A DNA stretch of 64,000 nucleotides from Miltoncostaea sp963823515 (GTDB lineage: Bacteria > Actinomycetota > Thermoleophilia > Miltoncostaeales > Miltoncostaeaceae): contig CAWGMB010000014.1 of the NCBI GenBank assembly GCA_963823515.1, forward strand, positions 248,001 through 312,000, in the 5' to 3' direction. Both the position numbers and the translations under genes were made by a program. The notes beneath the pieces are model-generated. The model was not told the origin of the DNA. It saw only the letters and a list, made by a program, of their open reading frames with translations, and made no database searches. Shown here in pieces: positions 1-8,033 of the stretch. The first letter of the stretch is position 1, and each line of letters begins with the position of its first letter.

Positions 1-1
1 C

Positions 2-634
2 GCGATGAGCCGCATCGAGCAGAAGGTGGCCGACGCGGCCGACGTCGTCGAGGCCCTCGGCACGAAGAGCCAGGCGATCGGGGACATCGTCTCGACGATC
101 GGCGACATCGCCGGCCAGACGAACCTCCTCGCCCTCAACGCCGCGATCGAGGCCGCCCGCGCCGGCGAGCAGGGCCGCGGCTTCGCCGTCGTGGCCGAGG
201 AGGTCCGCAAGCTCGCCGAGTCCACCCAGGAGCAGGCGGGCTCGATCGCCGGCCTGATCGGGGAGATCCAGTCCGAGACCGGGCGGGCCGTCGCGGCGAT
301 GGCCGCCGGGCGCGCGGAGGTCGGCTCGGGCGCCGAGCGGGTCAACGCCGCCGGCGTGGCGTTCGAGACCATCCGCGAGCTCGTCGTCCGCCTCTCGCAC
401 GAGGTCGGCCAGGTCGCGTCGGCGGCAGAGGAGTTGGAGGCCGGCACCCATGAGGTGCAGGACGGCGTCGGCACCACCGCCGCCGTCAGCGAGGAGAACG
501 CGGCAGCGGCCCAGCAGGTGTCCGCGTCCACCGAGGAGACCTCGGCGGCGAGCGAGGAGATCTCCGCCTCGGCCCAGGAGCTCGCCGCGGCCGCTCAGGA
601 GCTGAGCCAGCTGGTGACGCGCTTCACGGTCTGA
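2..634 (+). CDS. Methyl-accepting chemotaxis protein, C-terminal part (cut by window edge)
   Basis: The reading frame is already open at the left edge, so the sensor, membrane and HAMP parts lie outside. What is visible is the cytoplasmic signalling coiled coil, with the hairpin-tip core of the family (NLLALNAAIEAARAGEQGRG, then FAVVAEEVRKLAE) at about residues 40-75. This tip binds CheA and CheW and controls the kinase. The rest is Ala/Glu/Ser-rich helix that in the family carries methylation sites. The gene ends with TGA and faces a convergent neighbour 25 bp away. Family assignment is secure; the ligand cannot be told. Confidence 0.95.
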   Translation, partial: AMSRIEQKVADAADVVEALGTKSQAIGDIVSTIGDIAGQTNLLALNAAIEAARAGEQGRGFAVVAEEVRKLAESTQEQAGSIAGLIGEIQSETGRAVAAMAAGRAEVGSGAERVNAAGVAFETIRELVVRLSHEVGQVASAAEELEAGTHEVQDGVGTTAAVSEENAAAAQQVSASTEETSAASEEISASAQELAAAAQELSQLVTRFTV

Positions 635-659
635 CCGCGCCCGCGTCCGGCGGCCTGGG

Positions 660-1376
660 CTAGCTCCGCGAGCCGCCCAGCAGCCGCAGCATGAACAGGA
701 AGACGTTGAAGGCGTCGAGGAAGATCGAGAGCGCGATCAGGGCCACGTCGCCGTTGCCCGCCCGGCGCAGGCGCCAGAAGTCGAAGATCGTGAGGCCCGC
801 GAACACCACCAGGCCGCCGATGCACCAGATCAGGTCCCCACCCGGGATGTTCACGAAGATCGCGACGATCCCGAAGACCAGCAGGACGATCAGCCCGACG
901 AACGAGATCCGCCCCAGCGCGGTGAGGTCGCGGGTGGTGAGGTACCCCACCGTCCCCATGACGCCCATGAAGAGGGCGGTGAGGCCGGCCGCCTGGGCGA
1001 TCAGGGTGCTGCCGCCCTCGAGGTTCGCGTACTGCTGCAGCGTCGGCCCGATGGCCAGGCCGAGCAGCGCCCCCACGCCGAAGAGCATCCCCATCTGGAG
1101 GGGCGTCGCCTCCTGGGGCCTGCGGCCCACGCCCATCGCGATGACCAGCCCGAGCGACACGATCCACGCGAGCAGCGCCCAGCCGCCGGAGAGGTCGCGG
1201 CCGACGTAGGCGCCCACCGCGGCGAAGCCGGCCGTCATGGCCACCAGGAACATGACCTTCCCGAAGATCGCGCGGGCGTCGTCGCGCGCCCCGCCGATCG
1301 CGCGATCCCAGGTGCCGCGCTCGTACCCGTACTGCTCCGGACTCTCGGCCACCGTCTCTCCTCGCTCGCTCGTCAT
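660..1376 (-). CDS. Bax inhibitor-1/YccA family membrane protein
   Basis: A 238-residue protein with a charged cytosolic N terminus (about 40 residues) followed by seven hydrophobic segments, as in the BI-1/YccA (TMBIM) family. Recognisable stretches include FGVGALLGLAIGPTLQQYA and FMGVMGTVGYLTTRDLTALG in the middle and an acidic/aromatic last helix pair (TIFDFWRLRR, FLDAFNVFLFMLRLL). Family members are inner-membrane proteins; some leak Ca2+ or interact with FtsH, but the role here is unknown. ATG start with GAGGAGA a few bases upstream. It is convergent with the chemotaxis receptor. Confidence 0.9.
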   Translation of the reverse strand: MTSERGETVAESPEQYGYERGTWDRAIGGARDDARAIFGKVMFLVAMTAGFAAVGAYVGRDLSGGWALLAWIVSLGLVIAMGVGRRPQEATPLQMGMLFGVGALLGLAIGPTLQQYANLEGGSTLIAQAAGLTALFMGVMGTVGYLTTRDLTALGRISFVGLIVLLVFGIVAIFVNIPGGDLIWCIGGLVVFAGLTIFDFWRLRRAGNGDVALIALSIFLDAFNVFLFMLRLLGGSRS

Positions 1377-1479
1377 GCCGCCGCGTCGGCGACCGCGTGA
1401 CCCGCAGCCGCCGACCGGCGCTACAGGGTACTCCGGCCCCCTCCCCGCGCCCCACCGATCGCGCGGGCGCCTCGACGCC

Positions 1480-1663
1480 GACGCCCGGGGCGACCGAGCC
1501 GAGCGACTTCACGCGGCCGGCCTCGAACATCCCGCCCCGCTCGCCCTCGGCCAGCGCCGTGGCGATGCCGGCGGCCTCCTCGCGCGAGCGCGCGTTCACC
1601 ACCATCGACTGCGTCAGCGGCGACACGCCGCGACGCCTCACCGTCACCCGGAAGATCGACATG
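1480..1663 (-). CDS. Small hypothetical protein, 3' end unclear
   Basis: An ATG at 1663 follows a good ribosome site (GAGAGGAG) and opens MSIFRVTVRRRGVSPLTQSM, a plausible small alpha/beta protein of about 60 residues. After that the composition becomes Arg/Gly-rich and the frame has no stop until it has run under the whole Bax-inhibitor gene (stop at 595). A one-base shift near 1480 would terminate at 1421. The coordinates cover only the believable part. It may be a small gene with a sequencing frameshift or a decayed gene. No function is recognised. Confidence 0.35.
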
Positions 1664-1811
1664 CGACGAAGCTCCTCTCGTCTCTGGTGGCGGCCGCTGT
1701 CGCGACGGCCGCGGGCATCGCATTCGGCATACGTCTTAGATGCATGCAACTCAGAGATGCAGTCCGAAGGGCAAGAGACCAACCGCACGCAGTCGCCGCA
1801 CGGGCCCCGGG

Positions 1812-3350
1812 CTACGCCCCGAGGAAGAGCCGGTACGCCGGGTTCGCGCTCTCGTCGCGGTGCGGGTAGCCGACCGTCTCCAGGAAGGAGGAGAAGGCGC
1901 CCGTATCCGCCGGGGGGACCTGGATGCCGACCAGGATGCGGCCGACCTCGGCGCCCTCGTTGCGGTAGTGGAAGAGCGAGATGTTCCAGTCGGGGCTCAT
2001 CGCCGAGAGGAAGCGCAGGAGCGCCCCGGGGCGCTCGGGGAACTCGAAGCGGTACAGCGACTCGTCCTGGGCCCGCGACGATCGCCCGCCGATCATGTGG
2101 CGCAGGTGCTGCTTGGCGAGCTCGTCGTCGGTGAGATCGAGGGTGGCGAAGCCCCCCGCGCGCAGGGACTCGGCGATCCGCGCCGCGTCGCCCCGCCCGC
2201 CGACCTGGACCCCGACGAAGAGGTGGGCCTGCTCGCCGTCGGCGATCCGGTAGTTGAACTCGGTGATCCCGTGCCCGTCGAGGGTCGCGCAGAACCGCAG
2301 GAAGGAGCCGCGCTCCTCGGGGACGGTGACCGCGAACACGGCCTCGCGAGACTCGCCGATCTCCGCGCGCTCGGCCACGACGCGCAGGCGGTCGAAGTTC
2401 ATGTTCGCCCCGCAGGCCACGGCGATCAGATCGGCGTCGCGGGCCCCGGTGCGATCCACCCAGAGCTTGAGCCCCGCGATCGCGAGCGCGCCCGCGGGCT
2501 CGAGGATGCTGCGCGTGTCCTCGAAGACGTCCTTGATCGCGGCGCAGACCGCGTCGGAGTTGACGCGCACGATCTCATCGACCAGCTCGCGGCAGAGGCG
2601 GAAGGTCTCGGCGCCCACCCGGCGCACGGCCGTTCCGTCGGAGAAGAGGCCGACGTCCGGGAGGGTCACGCGCTCGCCGCGCTCCAGCGAGCGGGCCATC
2701 GCGTCCGAGTCGGTCGTCTGCACGCCGATCACCCGGATCTCGGGGCGCAGCGCCTTGACGTAGGCGGCGATCCCGGAGATCAGCCCTCCCCCGCCCACCG
2801 CGACGAAGATCGCGTCGATGGGGCCGGGGCTCTGGCGCAGGATCTCCATCGCCACGGTCCCCTGGCCGGCGATCACGTCGGGGTCGTCGAAGGGGTGGAC
2901 GAACACCAGGTCGCGCTCCGCCGCCAGGGCGTCGGCCCGCGCCTGCGCGTCGGAATAGGAGTCGCCGTGGAGCACGACCTCGACGGCGTCGCCGCCCAGC
3001 CGGCGCACGGCGTCGACCTTCACCCTCGGCGTGGTGACGGGCATGACGATGACGGCGAGGCACCCCAGGCGGGCCGCCGACAGCGCCACGCCCTGGGCGT
3101 GATTGCCGGCCGAGGCGGCGATCACCCCGCGCGCCAGCTCGGCCGCGCTGAGCTTCGCCATGCGGTTGTAGGCGCCCCGCAGCTTGAACGAGAACGCCGG
3201 CTGAGTGTCCTCGCGCTTGAGCAGGACGGTGCAGCCGGTGCGCTCCGACAGCTGGGGCGCGCGCTCCAGCTCGGTCTCCCGGGCCACGTCGTAGACCCGC
3301 GCCGTGAGGATCTCGCGCAGGTAGTCGGGGCCGGCCGCGCCGCGGGGCAC
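1812..3350 (-). CDS. ilvA: Threonine ammonia-lyase, biosynthetic (threonine dehydratase)
   Basis: PLP enzyme that deaminates L-threonine to 2-oxobutanoate, the first step to isoleucine. At 512 residues it matches the long biosynthetic form. The catalytic domain has SFKLRGAY with the PLP lysine near residue 56, SAGNHAQG, and the phosphate-binding GGGGLISG. It is followed by two ACT-like regulatory domains ending in WNISLFHYR and NPAYRLFLGA. The two ACT repeats predict isoleucine/valine allostery, as in E. coli IlvA. Start: a GTG sharing one base with the upstream TAG stop (TAGTG), so translation is probably coupled to the zinc-ribbon gene before it. Similarity to E. coli IlvA runs the full length. 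Confidence 0.96.
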   Translation of the reverse strand: MPRGAAGPDYLREILTARVYDVARETELERAPQLSERTGCTVLLKREDTQPAFSFKLRGAYNRMAKLSAAELARGVIAASAGNHAQGVALSAARLGCLAVIVMPVTTPRVKVDAVRRLGGDAVEVVLHGDSYSDAQARADALAAERDLVFVHPFDDPDVIAGQGTVAMEILRQSPGPIDAIFVAVGGGGLISGIAAYVKALRPEIRVIGVQTTDSDAMARSLERGERVTLPDVGLFSDGTAVRRVGAETFRLCRELVDEIVRVNSDAVCAAIKDVFEDTRSILEPAGALAIAGLKLWVDRTGARDADLIAVACGANMNFDRLRVVAERAEIGESREAVFAVTVPEERGSFLRFCATLDGHGITEFNYRIADGEQAHLFVGVQVGGRGDAARIAESLRAGGFATLDLTDDELAKQHLRHMIGGRSSRAQDESLYRFEFPERPGALLRFLSAMSPDWNISLFHYRNEGAEVGRILVGIQVPPADTGAFSSFLETVGYPHRDESANPAYRLFLGA

Positions 3351-3637
3351 TAGGTCGGTACGGGGCGTCCCTCGTCCTGCGCCTTGCGGCAGGCCCCGCA
3401 CTGCGTGCCCCGGTTGTAGCGGTTGAGGACCGTGGGGCACGTCTCGCACACCCGCGGCCGCGTGGAGGGCTTCACCCGCTCGGGACTCGGACACCCGCAG
3501 AGCTTCGGCCGGCGCGACCCGCGCGGCCGGTAGAGCTCGGCGATCAGGCCGCAGGTCGGGCACGCGACCTCGATCGCCTCCAGCGGTCGCGTCCTCACGG
3601 TGACGACTCCATCCACCCATTCTGCTCTTCCGCGCAC
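3350..3637 (-). CDS. Small zinc-ribbon-like protein upstream of ilvA
   Basis: A 95-residue, basic protein with four cysteine clusters: CPTCG near residue 26, CGCPS, CETCP and CGAC near the C terminus. The pattern suggests two zinc-binding knuckles, as in small DNA- or RNA-binding ribbons. The basic linkers (RPRGSRRPKLCGC) fit nucleic-acid binding, but this is inference. The stop overlaps the ilvA GTG as TAGTG, so the two are probably one transcript. A shorter start at the internal GTG about 11 codons in is possible. No named family recognised. Confidence 0.7.
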   Translation of the reverse strand: MRGRAEWVDGVVTVRTRPLEAIEVACPTCGLIAELYRPRGSRRPKLCGCPSPERVKPSTRPRVCETCPTVLNRYNRGTQCGACRKAQDEGRPVPT

Positions 3638-3722
3638 GTCACTCCCACTCGGCGCGCGGATCGCCAGAGTTGAGCGCAGGCGCCGGAGGCGGCCCCCGGC
3701 GGGCGCCGCGGGCGGGACACAC

Positions 3723-5183
3723 TCACCACGGCGAGGGCCGGTAGTCCTTCAGGAAGCAGCCGTGCACGTCCTCCCCCGCCTCCCCGCGGACGATCGGGTC
3801 GTAGACGCGGGCGGCGCCATCGACCAGATCCAGGGGTGCGTGGAAGCCCTCCCGCGCCAGGCGCATGCGCGTGGGATGCGGGCGCTCGTCGGTGATCCAG
3901 CCCGTGTCCACGGCGGTCATGAGGATGCCGTCGCTCTCGAGCATCTCCCCGGCGCTCGTGCGGGTGAGCATGTTGAGCGCCGCCTTGGCCATGTTGGTGT
4001 GCGGGTGCCCAGGGCCCTTGTAGCCCCGGCTGAACTGACCCTCCATGGCCGAGACGTTGACGACATAGGCGCGCCGGGCGGGCGATGCCGCCAACGCCGG
4101 GCGCAGGCGGCTCACCAGGATGAAGGGCGCCGTCATATTGCAGAGCTGGACCTCGAGCAGCTCGATCGGGTCGACCTCGTTCACGCGCTGGATCCAGCTG
4201 TTGACCGGGTGCAGATCGGGCACGAGGCCGCCCGCGTCGATCGCCCGCCTCTCGGCGATGCGGTCGAACGACGCCGAGCCCGCCGCGAGGGCCAGGCTGG
4301 CGAGCGCCTGCGGCGTCGGAGACCAGTGGGCGCCGTCGGGATCCGGCAGCCCGGCGGGCGGATCGGCGCCGGAGGGGCCGAGCACGAGCATCTCGGGCAG
4401 CGCCCCCTCGGGCAGCTCAGCGGCCTCGGCGGCCGCAAGGAGCGAGTAGGCCTCCGGCGAGCGGCGAACCGTCTGCGCCGCGTTGTTGATGAGGATGTCG
4501 AGCGGTCCGCGCGCGCTCACCGTGTCGGCGAGGGCGACCACGGCGGCCGGGTTGCGCAGGTCGATGCCCACGATGCGCAGCCGGTGCATCCACTCGGCGC
4601 TGTCGGGCATCGCGCCGAAGCGCCGGGCGGCGTCGCGCGGGAAGCGCGTGGTGATCGTGGTATGCGCGCCGTCGCGCAGGAGGCGCAGGGCGATGTACAT
4701 GCCGATCTTGGCCCGGCCGCCGGTGAGGAGCGCCGCACGCCCGGTGAGGTCGGCGCGCGCCGCGCGCCGCTCGTGGTTCAGCGCGGCGCAGTCGGGACAC
4801 AGCTGGTGGTAGAAGGCGTCGACGCGCGCGTAGTGCACCTTGCAGACGTAGCAGGCGCGCGAGCGCAGCAGGGTGCCCGCCGAGTCGCCGTCGGCCCGCG
4901 GCGCGAGCGGCAGGCCCTGGGTCTCGTCGTCGATCCGCCCGGGTGCCGCCGTGGCGGTGGCCGCGTCCACGGCCCGGTCCGCCGCGAGGATGGCCTCGCG
5001 GCGCTCGGCCTTGCGACGCTTGCGCACCGCCTTGTAGAGACCCGCCGTCGCCCGCCGGATCGCCATCGCGCCCGGGTCATCAGCCGGCAGCGCGTCGGCC
5101 TCGGCGAGCACCCGCAGGCAGACCTCGAGGTCCGCCGGATCGATGCTCACGTGCTCGGTTCCCTCCTCGACGACGCCCGCCAT
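3723..5183 (-). CDS. SDR-family oxidoreductase with N-terminal zinc-ribbon extension
   Basis: A Rossmann-fold short-chain dehydrogenase of about 486 residues. The first ~145 residues are an extension with a CYVC...CPDC zinc-ribbon (about 111-132). The SDR part has the nucleotide loop TGGRAKIG (154-161), NNAA (233-236), the serine motif VVNVSAM (Ser378) and the lysine in HPHTNMAK (Lys400). The Tyr of the usual YxxxK is replaced by Thr396. An unusually long insert (about 245-330) precedes the active site. Start is uncertain: ATG 5183 is chosen, ATG 5234 is possible, and longer forms would run into the divergent protease gene. Substrate unknown; plant and actinobacterial proteins with the same PHTNMAK motif exist to my knowledge. 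Confidence 0.8.
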   Translation of the reverse strand: MAGVVEEGTEHVSIDPADLEVCLRVLAEADALPADDPGAMAIRRATAGLYKAVRKRRKAERREAILAADRAVDAATATAAPGRIDDETQGLPLAPRADGDSAGTLLRSRACYVCKVHYARVDAFYHQLCPDCAALNHERRAARADLTGRAALLTGGRAKIGMYIALRLLRDGAHTTITTRFPRDAARRFGAMPDSAEWMHRLRIVGIDLRNPAAVVALADTVSARGPLDILINNAAQTVRRSPEAYSLLAAAEAAELPEGALPEMLVLGPSGADPPAGLPDPDGAHWSPTPQALASLALAAGSASFDRIAERRAIDAGGLVPDLHPVNSWIQRVNEVDPIELLEVQLCNMTAPFILVSRLRPALAASPARRAYVVNVSAMEGQFSRGYKGPGHPHTNMAKAALNMLTRTSAGEMLESDGILMTAVDTGWITDERPHPTRMRLAREGFHAPLDLVDGAARVYDPIVRGEAGEDVHGCFLKDYRPSPW

Positions 5184-5340
5184 GGTAGCCACCACCCCGC
5201 CGCGCTTCTCGACGGGGCCATAGGCTCGGCACATGCGGCCCTCGTGCGCGAGGAGTTCCGTGGGCCACCAGCAGGGCGCCGCGTGACGGCGTCCTGCCGC
5301 CCTGCGCGCCCGCGCCGCGGGCACCGCGGCGCTCGCCCTG

Positions 5341-6480
5341 GTGGCGGCGCTGATCGGCGGCGGCGTCGTCGCTGTCGTCGACGGCTCGGGCGAAGGCCCT
5401 CCGGCCGCATCGCCCTCACCCGCCGTGACGTTCGCGGCCACCGACGGCTCACAGGCCTCGGTGACGGCCGTTGACTTCGCGGCGGTCTACGCCCGGCGCC
5501 GGGCCGGCGTCGTGTCGATCATCGCGACCGTCCGCGCCACGCGCGGCCCCGGCGGCAGCTCCGTCCAGGAGGGCTCGGGCGTCGTCATCGACGACCAGGG
5601 GCACGTCCTCACCAACGACCACGTCGTGGAAGGAGCGATCGCCGTGAAGGTGGAGCTCGCCTCGGGCGAGACGGTGAGCGCGAAGATCGTGGGAACCGAC
5701 CCCTCGACCGACGTGGCGCCGCTCGACATCGAGGTCCCCGCCGGCGACCTCGACCCCATCCCGCTCGGCGACTCGTCGTCGCTGAGGGTCGGCCAGCCCG
5801 TCCTCGCGATCGGCGACCCGTTCGGGTACCAGGGGTCGGCCAGCGCCGGCATCGCCTCCGGGCTCGGCCGCAGCATCGAGGCGCCCAACGGCTTCACGAT
5901 CACCGGCGCGGTGCAGACCGACGCCGCCGTCAACCACGGCAACTCGGGCGGCGCGCTCCTCGATGCGACCGGCGCCCTGGTGGGAATCCCCGCCCAGATC
6001 GCCGACTCGGGGGTGGACGCCAACGTCGGCGTCGCCTTCGCCGTACCGGTCGACACGGCCCGCACGATCGTCGACGCGATCGCGGCGGACGGCTCGGTCG
6101 AGCACTCACGGCTCGGGGTCACGACGGCGACGGTCGACTCCGGCCTCGCCGGCCTGAAGGACGTCGGAGCCGCCGCCGGCGCGCTCGTCACCGGCGTCGT
6201 CGCCCGCGGCCCCGCGGCCGCGGCGGGCCTGCGCGGCGGCACCCGCCTGGCGCGCGACGACGGCCGGCCGGTGTGCGTCGGCGGGCCCGTCGTGACCGCC
6301 GTGGACGGCACCCCGGTGAAGGACGCGTCCGACCTCCAGAACGCGATCGACGCCTCCAACCCCGGCTCGGCCGTCACGCTCACGGTGGTGGACCCCGGCG
6401 GCGGTGAGCGCTCGGTGCGCGTCACCCTGGGCACCCGGCCCGCGAGCAGCGCGCAGACGCAGACCCCGGAGTGCGGCTGA
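5341..6480 (+). CDS. HtrA/DegP-like serine protease with PDZ domain
   Basis: A membrane-anchored or exported trypsin-like protease of envelope quality control. From the GTG at 5341 it has 379 residues: a hydrophobic N terminus, a low-complexity linker, a protease domain with triad His94 (LTNDHVVEG), Asp124 (DPSTDVAPL) and Ser202 (NHGNSGGALLD), then a C-terminal PDZ domain (about 265-365). The start is doubtful. The codons just upstream of 5341 encode basic residues suiting a membrane anchor, but an in-frame TGA lies at 5284-5286 with no start between. A GTG at 5283 lies in another frame, so a frameshift near 5290-5340 is possible. Divergent from the SDR gene. Confidence 0.9.
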   Translation: MAALIGGGVVAVVDGSGEGPPAASPSPAVTFAATDGSQASVTAVDFAAVYARRRAGVVSIIATVRATRGPGGSSVQEGSGVVIDDQGHVLTNDHVVEGAIAVKVELASGETVSAKIVGTDPSTDVAPLDIEVPAGDLDPIPLGDSSSLRVGQPVLAIGDPFGYQGSASAGIASGLGRSIEAPNGFTITGAVQTDAAVNHGNSGGALLDATGALVGIPAQIADSGVDANVGVAFAVPVDTARTIVDAIAADGSVEHSRLGVTTATVDSGLAGLKDVGAAAGALVTGVVARGPAAAAGLRGGTRLARDDGRPVCVGGPVVTAVDGTPVKDASDLQNAIDASNPGSAVTLTVVDPGGGERSVRVTLGTRPASSAQTQTPECG

Positions 6481-6489
6481 GGGGGCGCG

Positions 6490-7125
6490 TCAGCCCAGCA
6501 GGCGCCCGGGCTCGTCGCTGATGAACCCGGTGACCCCCCAGGCGCCGAGCTTCTCAGCCGTCTGAGGGTCGTCCACCGGCCAGCTCCAGAGCTGGCCGGC
6601 GCTCTCGCGCAGGATCCCGGCGATGACCGGGCTGAGGAGCCGGCGATGGATCGAGACGCCCTCGGGCCGGTCCGCCCCGGTCCGGCGCAGCAACGCGTGG
6701 AGCTCGCGGGGGCTGCCGACCGAGTGCAGCGTGCGGACGCCCTCGGTCCCGCGCAGCCGGTCGATCGTCCGCCAGACGCGGCCCGACACGATCAGCCCGC
6801 GCTCGGCGATCAGGTCGCCGGCCGTGCGCAGCACGGCGGGGCCGATCCGGGGGTCCGGCCCCTTCAGGTCGATCATCAGGTCCACCCCCGGCGGGATGAG
6901 GGGAAGGATCTCCGACAACGGCGGGCGCGGGGCGCCGCGCTCCAGCAGGTACCACTTCTCCCAGAGGATCGGCAGCGGCCAGAGCGTCTTGGCGTGACGC
7001 ACCTCGAGGCGCCCGTGGAACAGGTGGACGTCGGCCTCGACCACGTCCACCCCCGGAGGGACGGACGCGAGTGACTCGGCGGTGTTGGCGGCCCGGTGGG
7101 CGACGACCAGGCCGGGGGCCTTCAC
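6490..7125 (-). CDS. Glycerophosphodiester phosphodiesterase family protein
   Basis: A 211-residue TIM-barrel protein of the GDPD family, which hydrolyses glycerophosphodiesters to glycerol 3-phosphate and an alcohol. Visible family marks are the first-strand HR motif (VVAHRAAN), EADVHL as the metal-binding acidic pair, DLKGPDP in the middle and a closing GVTGFISDEPG. It is shorter than many GDPDs (about 240). GTG start overlaps the TGA of the upstream PAP2 gene by 4 bp (GTGA), so both are made from one message, which points to membrane-lipid turnover. Confidence 0.88.
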   Translation of the reverse strand: MKAPGLVVAHRAANTAESLASVPPGVDVVEADVHLFHGRLEVRHAKTLWPLPILWEKWYLLERGAPRPPLSEILPLIPPGVDLMIDLKGPDPRIGPAVLRTAGDLIAERGLIVSGRVWRTIDRLRGTEGVRTLHSVGSPRELHALLRRTGADRPEGVSIHRRLLSPVIAGILRESAGQLWSWPVDDPQTAEKLGAWGVTGFISDEPGRLLG

Positions 7126-7913
7126 ACGCGGGCCCGGTCGCCCGAGGCCGCCGGGGCGCGGTCGGCCGCGATCACGAGCGCGCACGCGAAGCCGATCAGC
7201 GCGACCGCCGCGCCGGCGACGACGTCGGCGACGTAGTGGTTGCCCGTCACGACCACCGCGTAGGCCATCGCCACCGGCATGACGACGGCCACGACGTGGA
7301 ACAGGCGCCCCGAGGTGGCCCGCCAGATCACGATGCCGACCAGGAGGTTCCAGCCGAAGTGCAGGCTCGGCATGGCCGCGTAGCGGTTGATGAGCCCCGG
7401 TGGCTGCAGGGCGCGGTACGAGCTCGAGCGCTGGGTGACGGTGTCAACGATGTCGAGGATCCCCAATCGCGGGGGCACGACGGGGTACAAGGCGAAGATC
7501 GCCAGCCCGATCCCACCCGAGATGAACATCGCGTTCCTCAAGATCCTGTACTCGGAGGGGGCGCGGAGGAACAGCCAGACCAGCGTTATGCCGATGACTG
7601 GCCAATGGCCGTAGATGTAGACCCAGTTCGCGATGTTGACCAGCCAGTCCTGCCCGATGATCAGGTCCTGGAAGGCGCCCTCCCAGTCGATGCGCAGGGC
7701 GCGTTCCAGGGAGACGATCCCCTCGGCGTTGCCCTCGGCGATCTCGATGTCTCCCTGCGTGAGGTCGCGGACGCCGAAGTAGGCGATCGCGGCCGCGAAT
7801 ACCAGGAGCACCTGCAACCCGAAGGGCCGCCAGCGGATGAGCCCGCGGGCGGGCGGAACGGGCCTGCCATCGCCGCGCGGGGGAGTGAGACCTCGTCGGC
7901 CGGGCATCGCCAT
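7122..7913 (-). CDS. PAP2-superfamily membrane phosphatase/transferase
   Basis: A polytopic membrane protein of about 263 residues with six hydrophobic segments. The PAP2 signature pieces are present: AAMPSLHFGW (motif C2, with the SLH histidine) and VVVTGNHYVADVVAG (C3, with histidine and aspartate). The SLH form is typical of the inositol-phosphorylceramide-synthase-like/Aur1 branch rather than classic phosphatidate phosphatases (inference). It is translationally coupled to the GDPD gene behind it. ATG 7913 is chosen over the internal ATG 7907 because GGCGG lies just upstream. Probable role: lipid phosphate hydrolysis or head-group transfer. Confidence 0.85.
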   Translation of the reverse strand: MAMPGRRGLTPPRGDGRPVPPARGLIRWRPFGLQVLLVFAAAIAYFGVRDLTQGDIEIAEGNAEGIVSLERALRIDWEGAFQDLIIGQDWLVNIANWVYIYGHWPVIGITLVWLFLRAPSEYRILRNAMFISGGIGLAIFALYPVVPPRLGILDIVDTVTQRSSSYRALQPPGLINRYAAMPSLHFGWNLLVGIVIWRATSGRLFHVVAVVMPVAMAYAVVVTGNHYVADVVAGAAVALIGFACALVIAADRAPAASGDRARV

Positions 7914-7973
7914 CCGCCGATGGTCCACCCGCGCGGCGCCCACCGCAACACCCGCCTCCACCCTGACCCGGCC

Positions 7974-8002
7974 TTGAGGAAGGGCTTGTCGGCTCCTGCT
8001 AC
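7974..8002 (+). promoter_or_regulatory. Possible sigma-A-like promoter for the UPF0104-type gene
   Basis: TTGAGG at 7974-7979, a 17-bp spacer and TGCTAC at 7997-8002 lie in the divergent gap between the PAP2 and UPF0104-type genes. The -35 is good and the -10 poor, so this is a weak call. If real, transcription starts near 8009, close to the likely protein start. Confidence 0.25.
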
Positions 8003-8033
8003 CGTCAGAGACGGGCATTCGCCCCCACCTGCT

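Noticed and set aside
595..1479. Long minus-strand frame running under the Bax-inhibitor gene
   Set aside because: Arg/Pro-rich out-of-frame composition; the BI-1 frame clearly codes here.
7071..8033. Plus-strand frame continuing upstream of the UPF0104-type gene
   Set aside because: It is antisense to the PAP2 and GDPD genes, and its Asp/His/Arg-rich composition is typical of a shadow.
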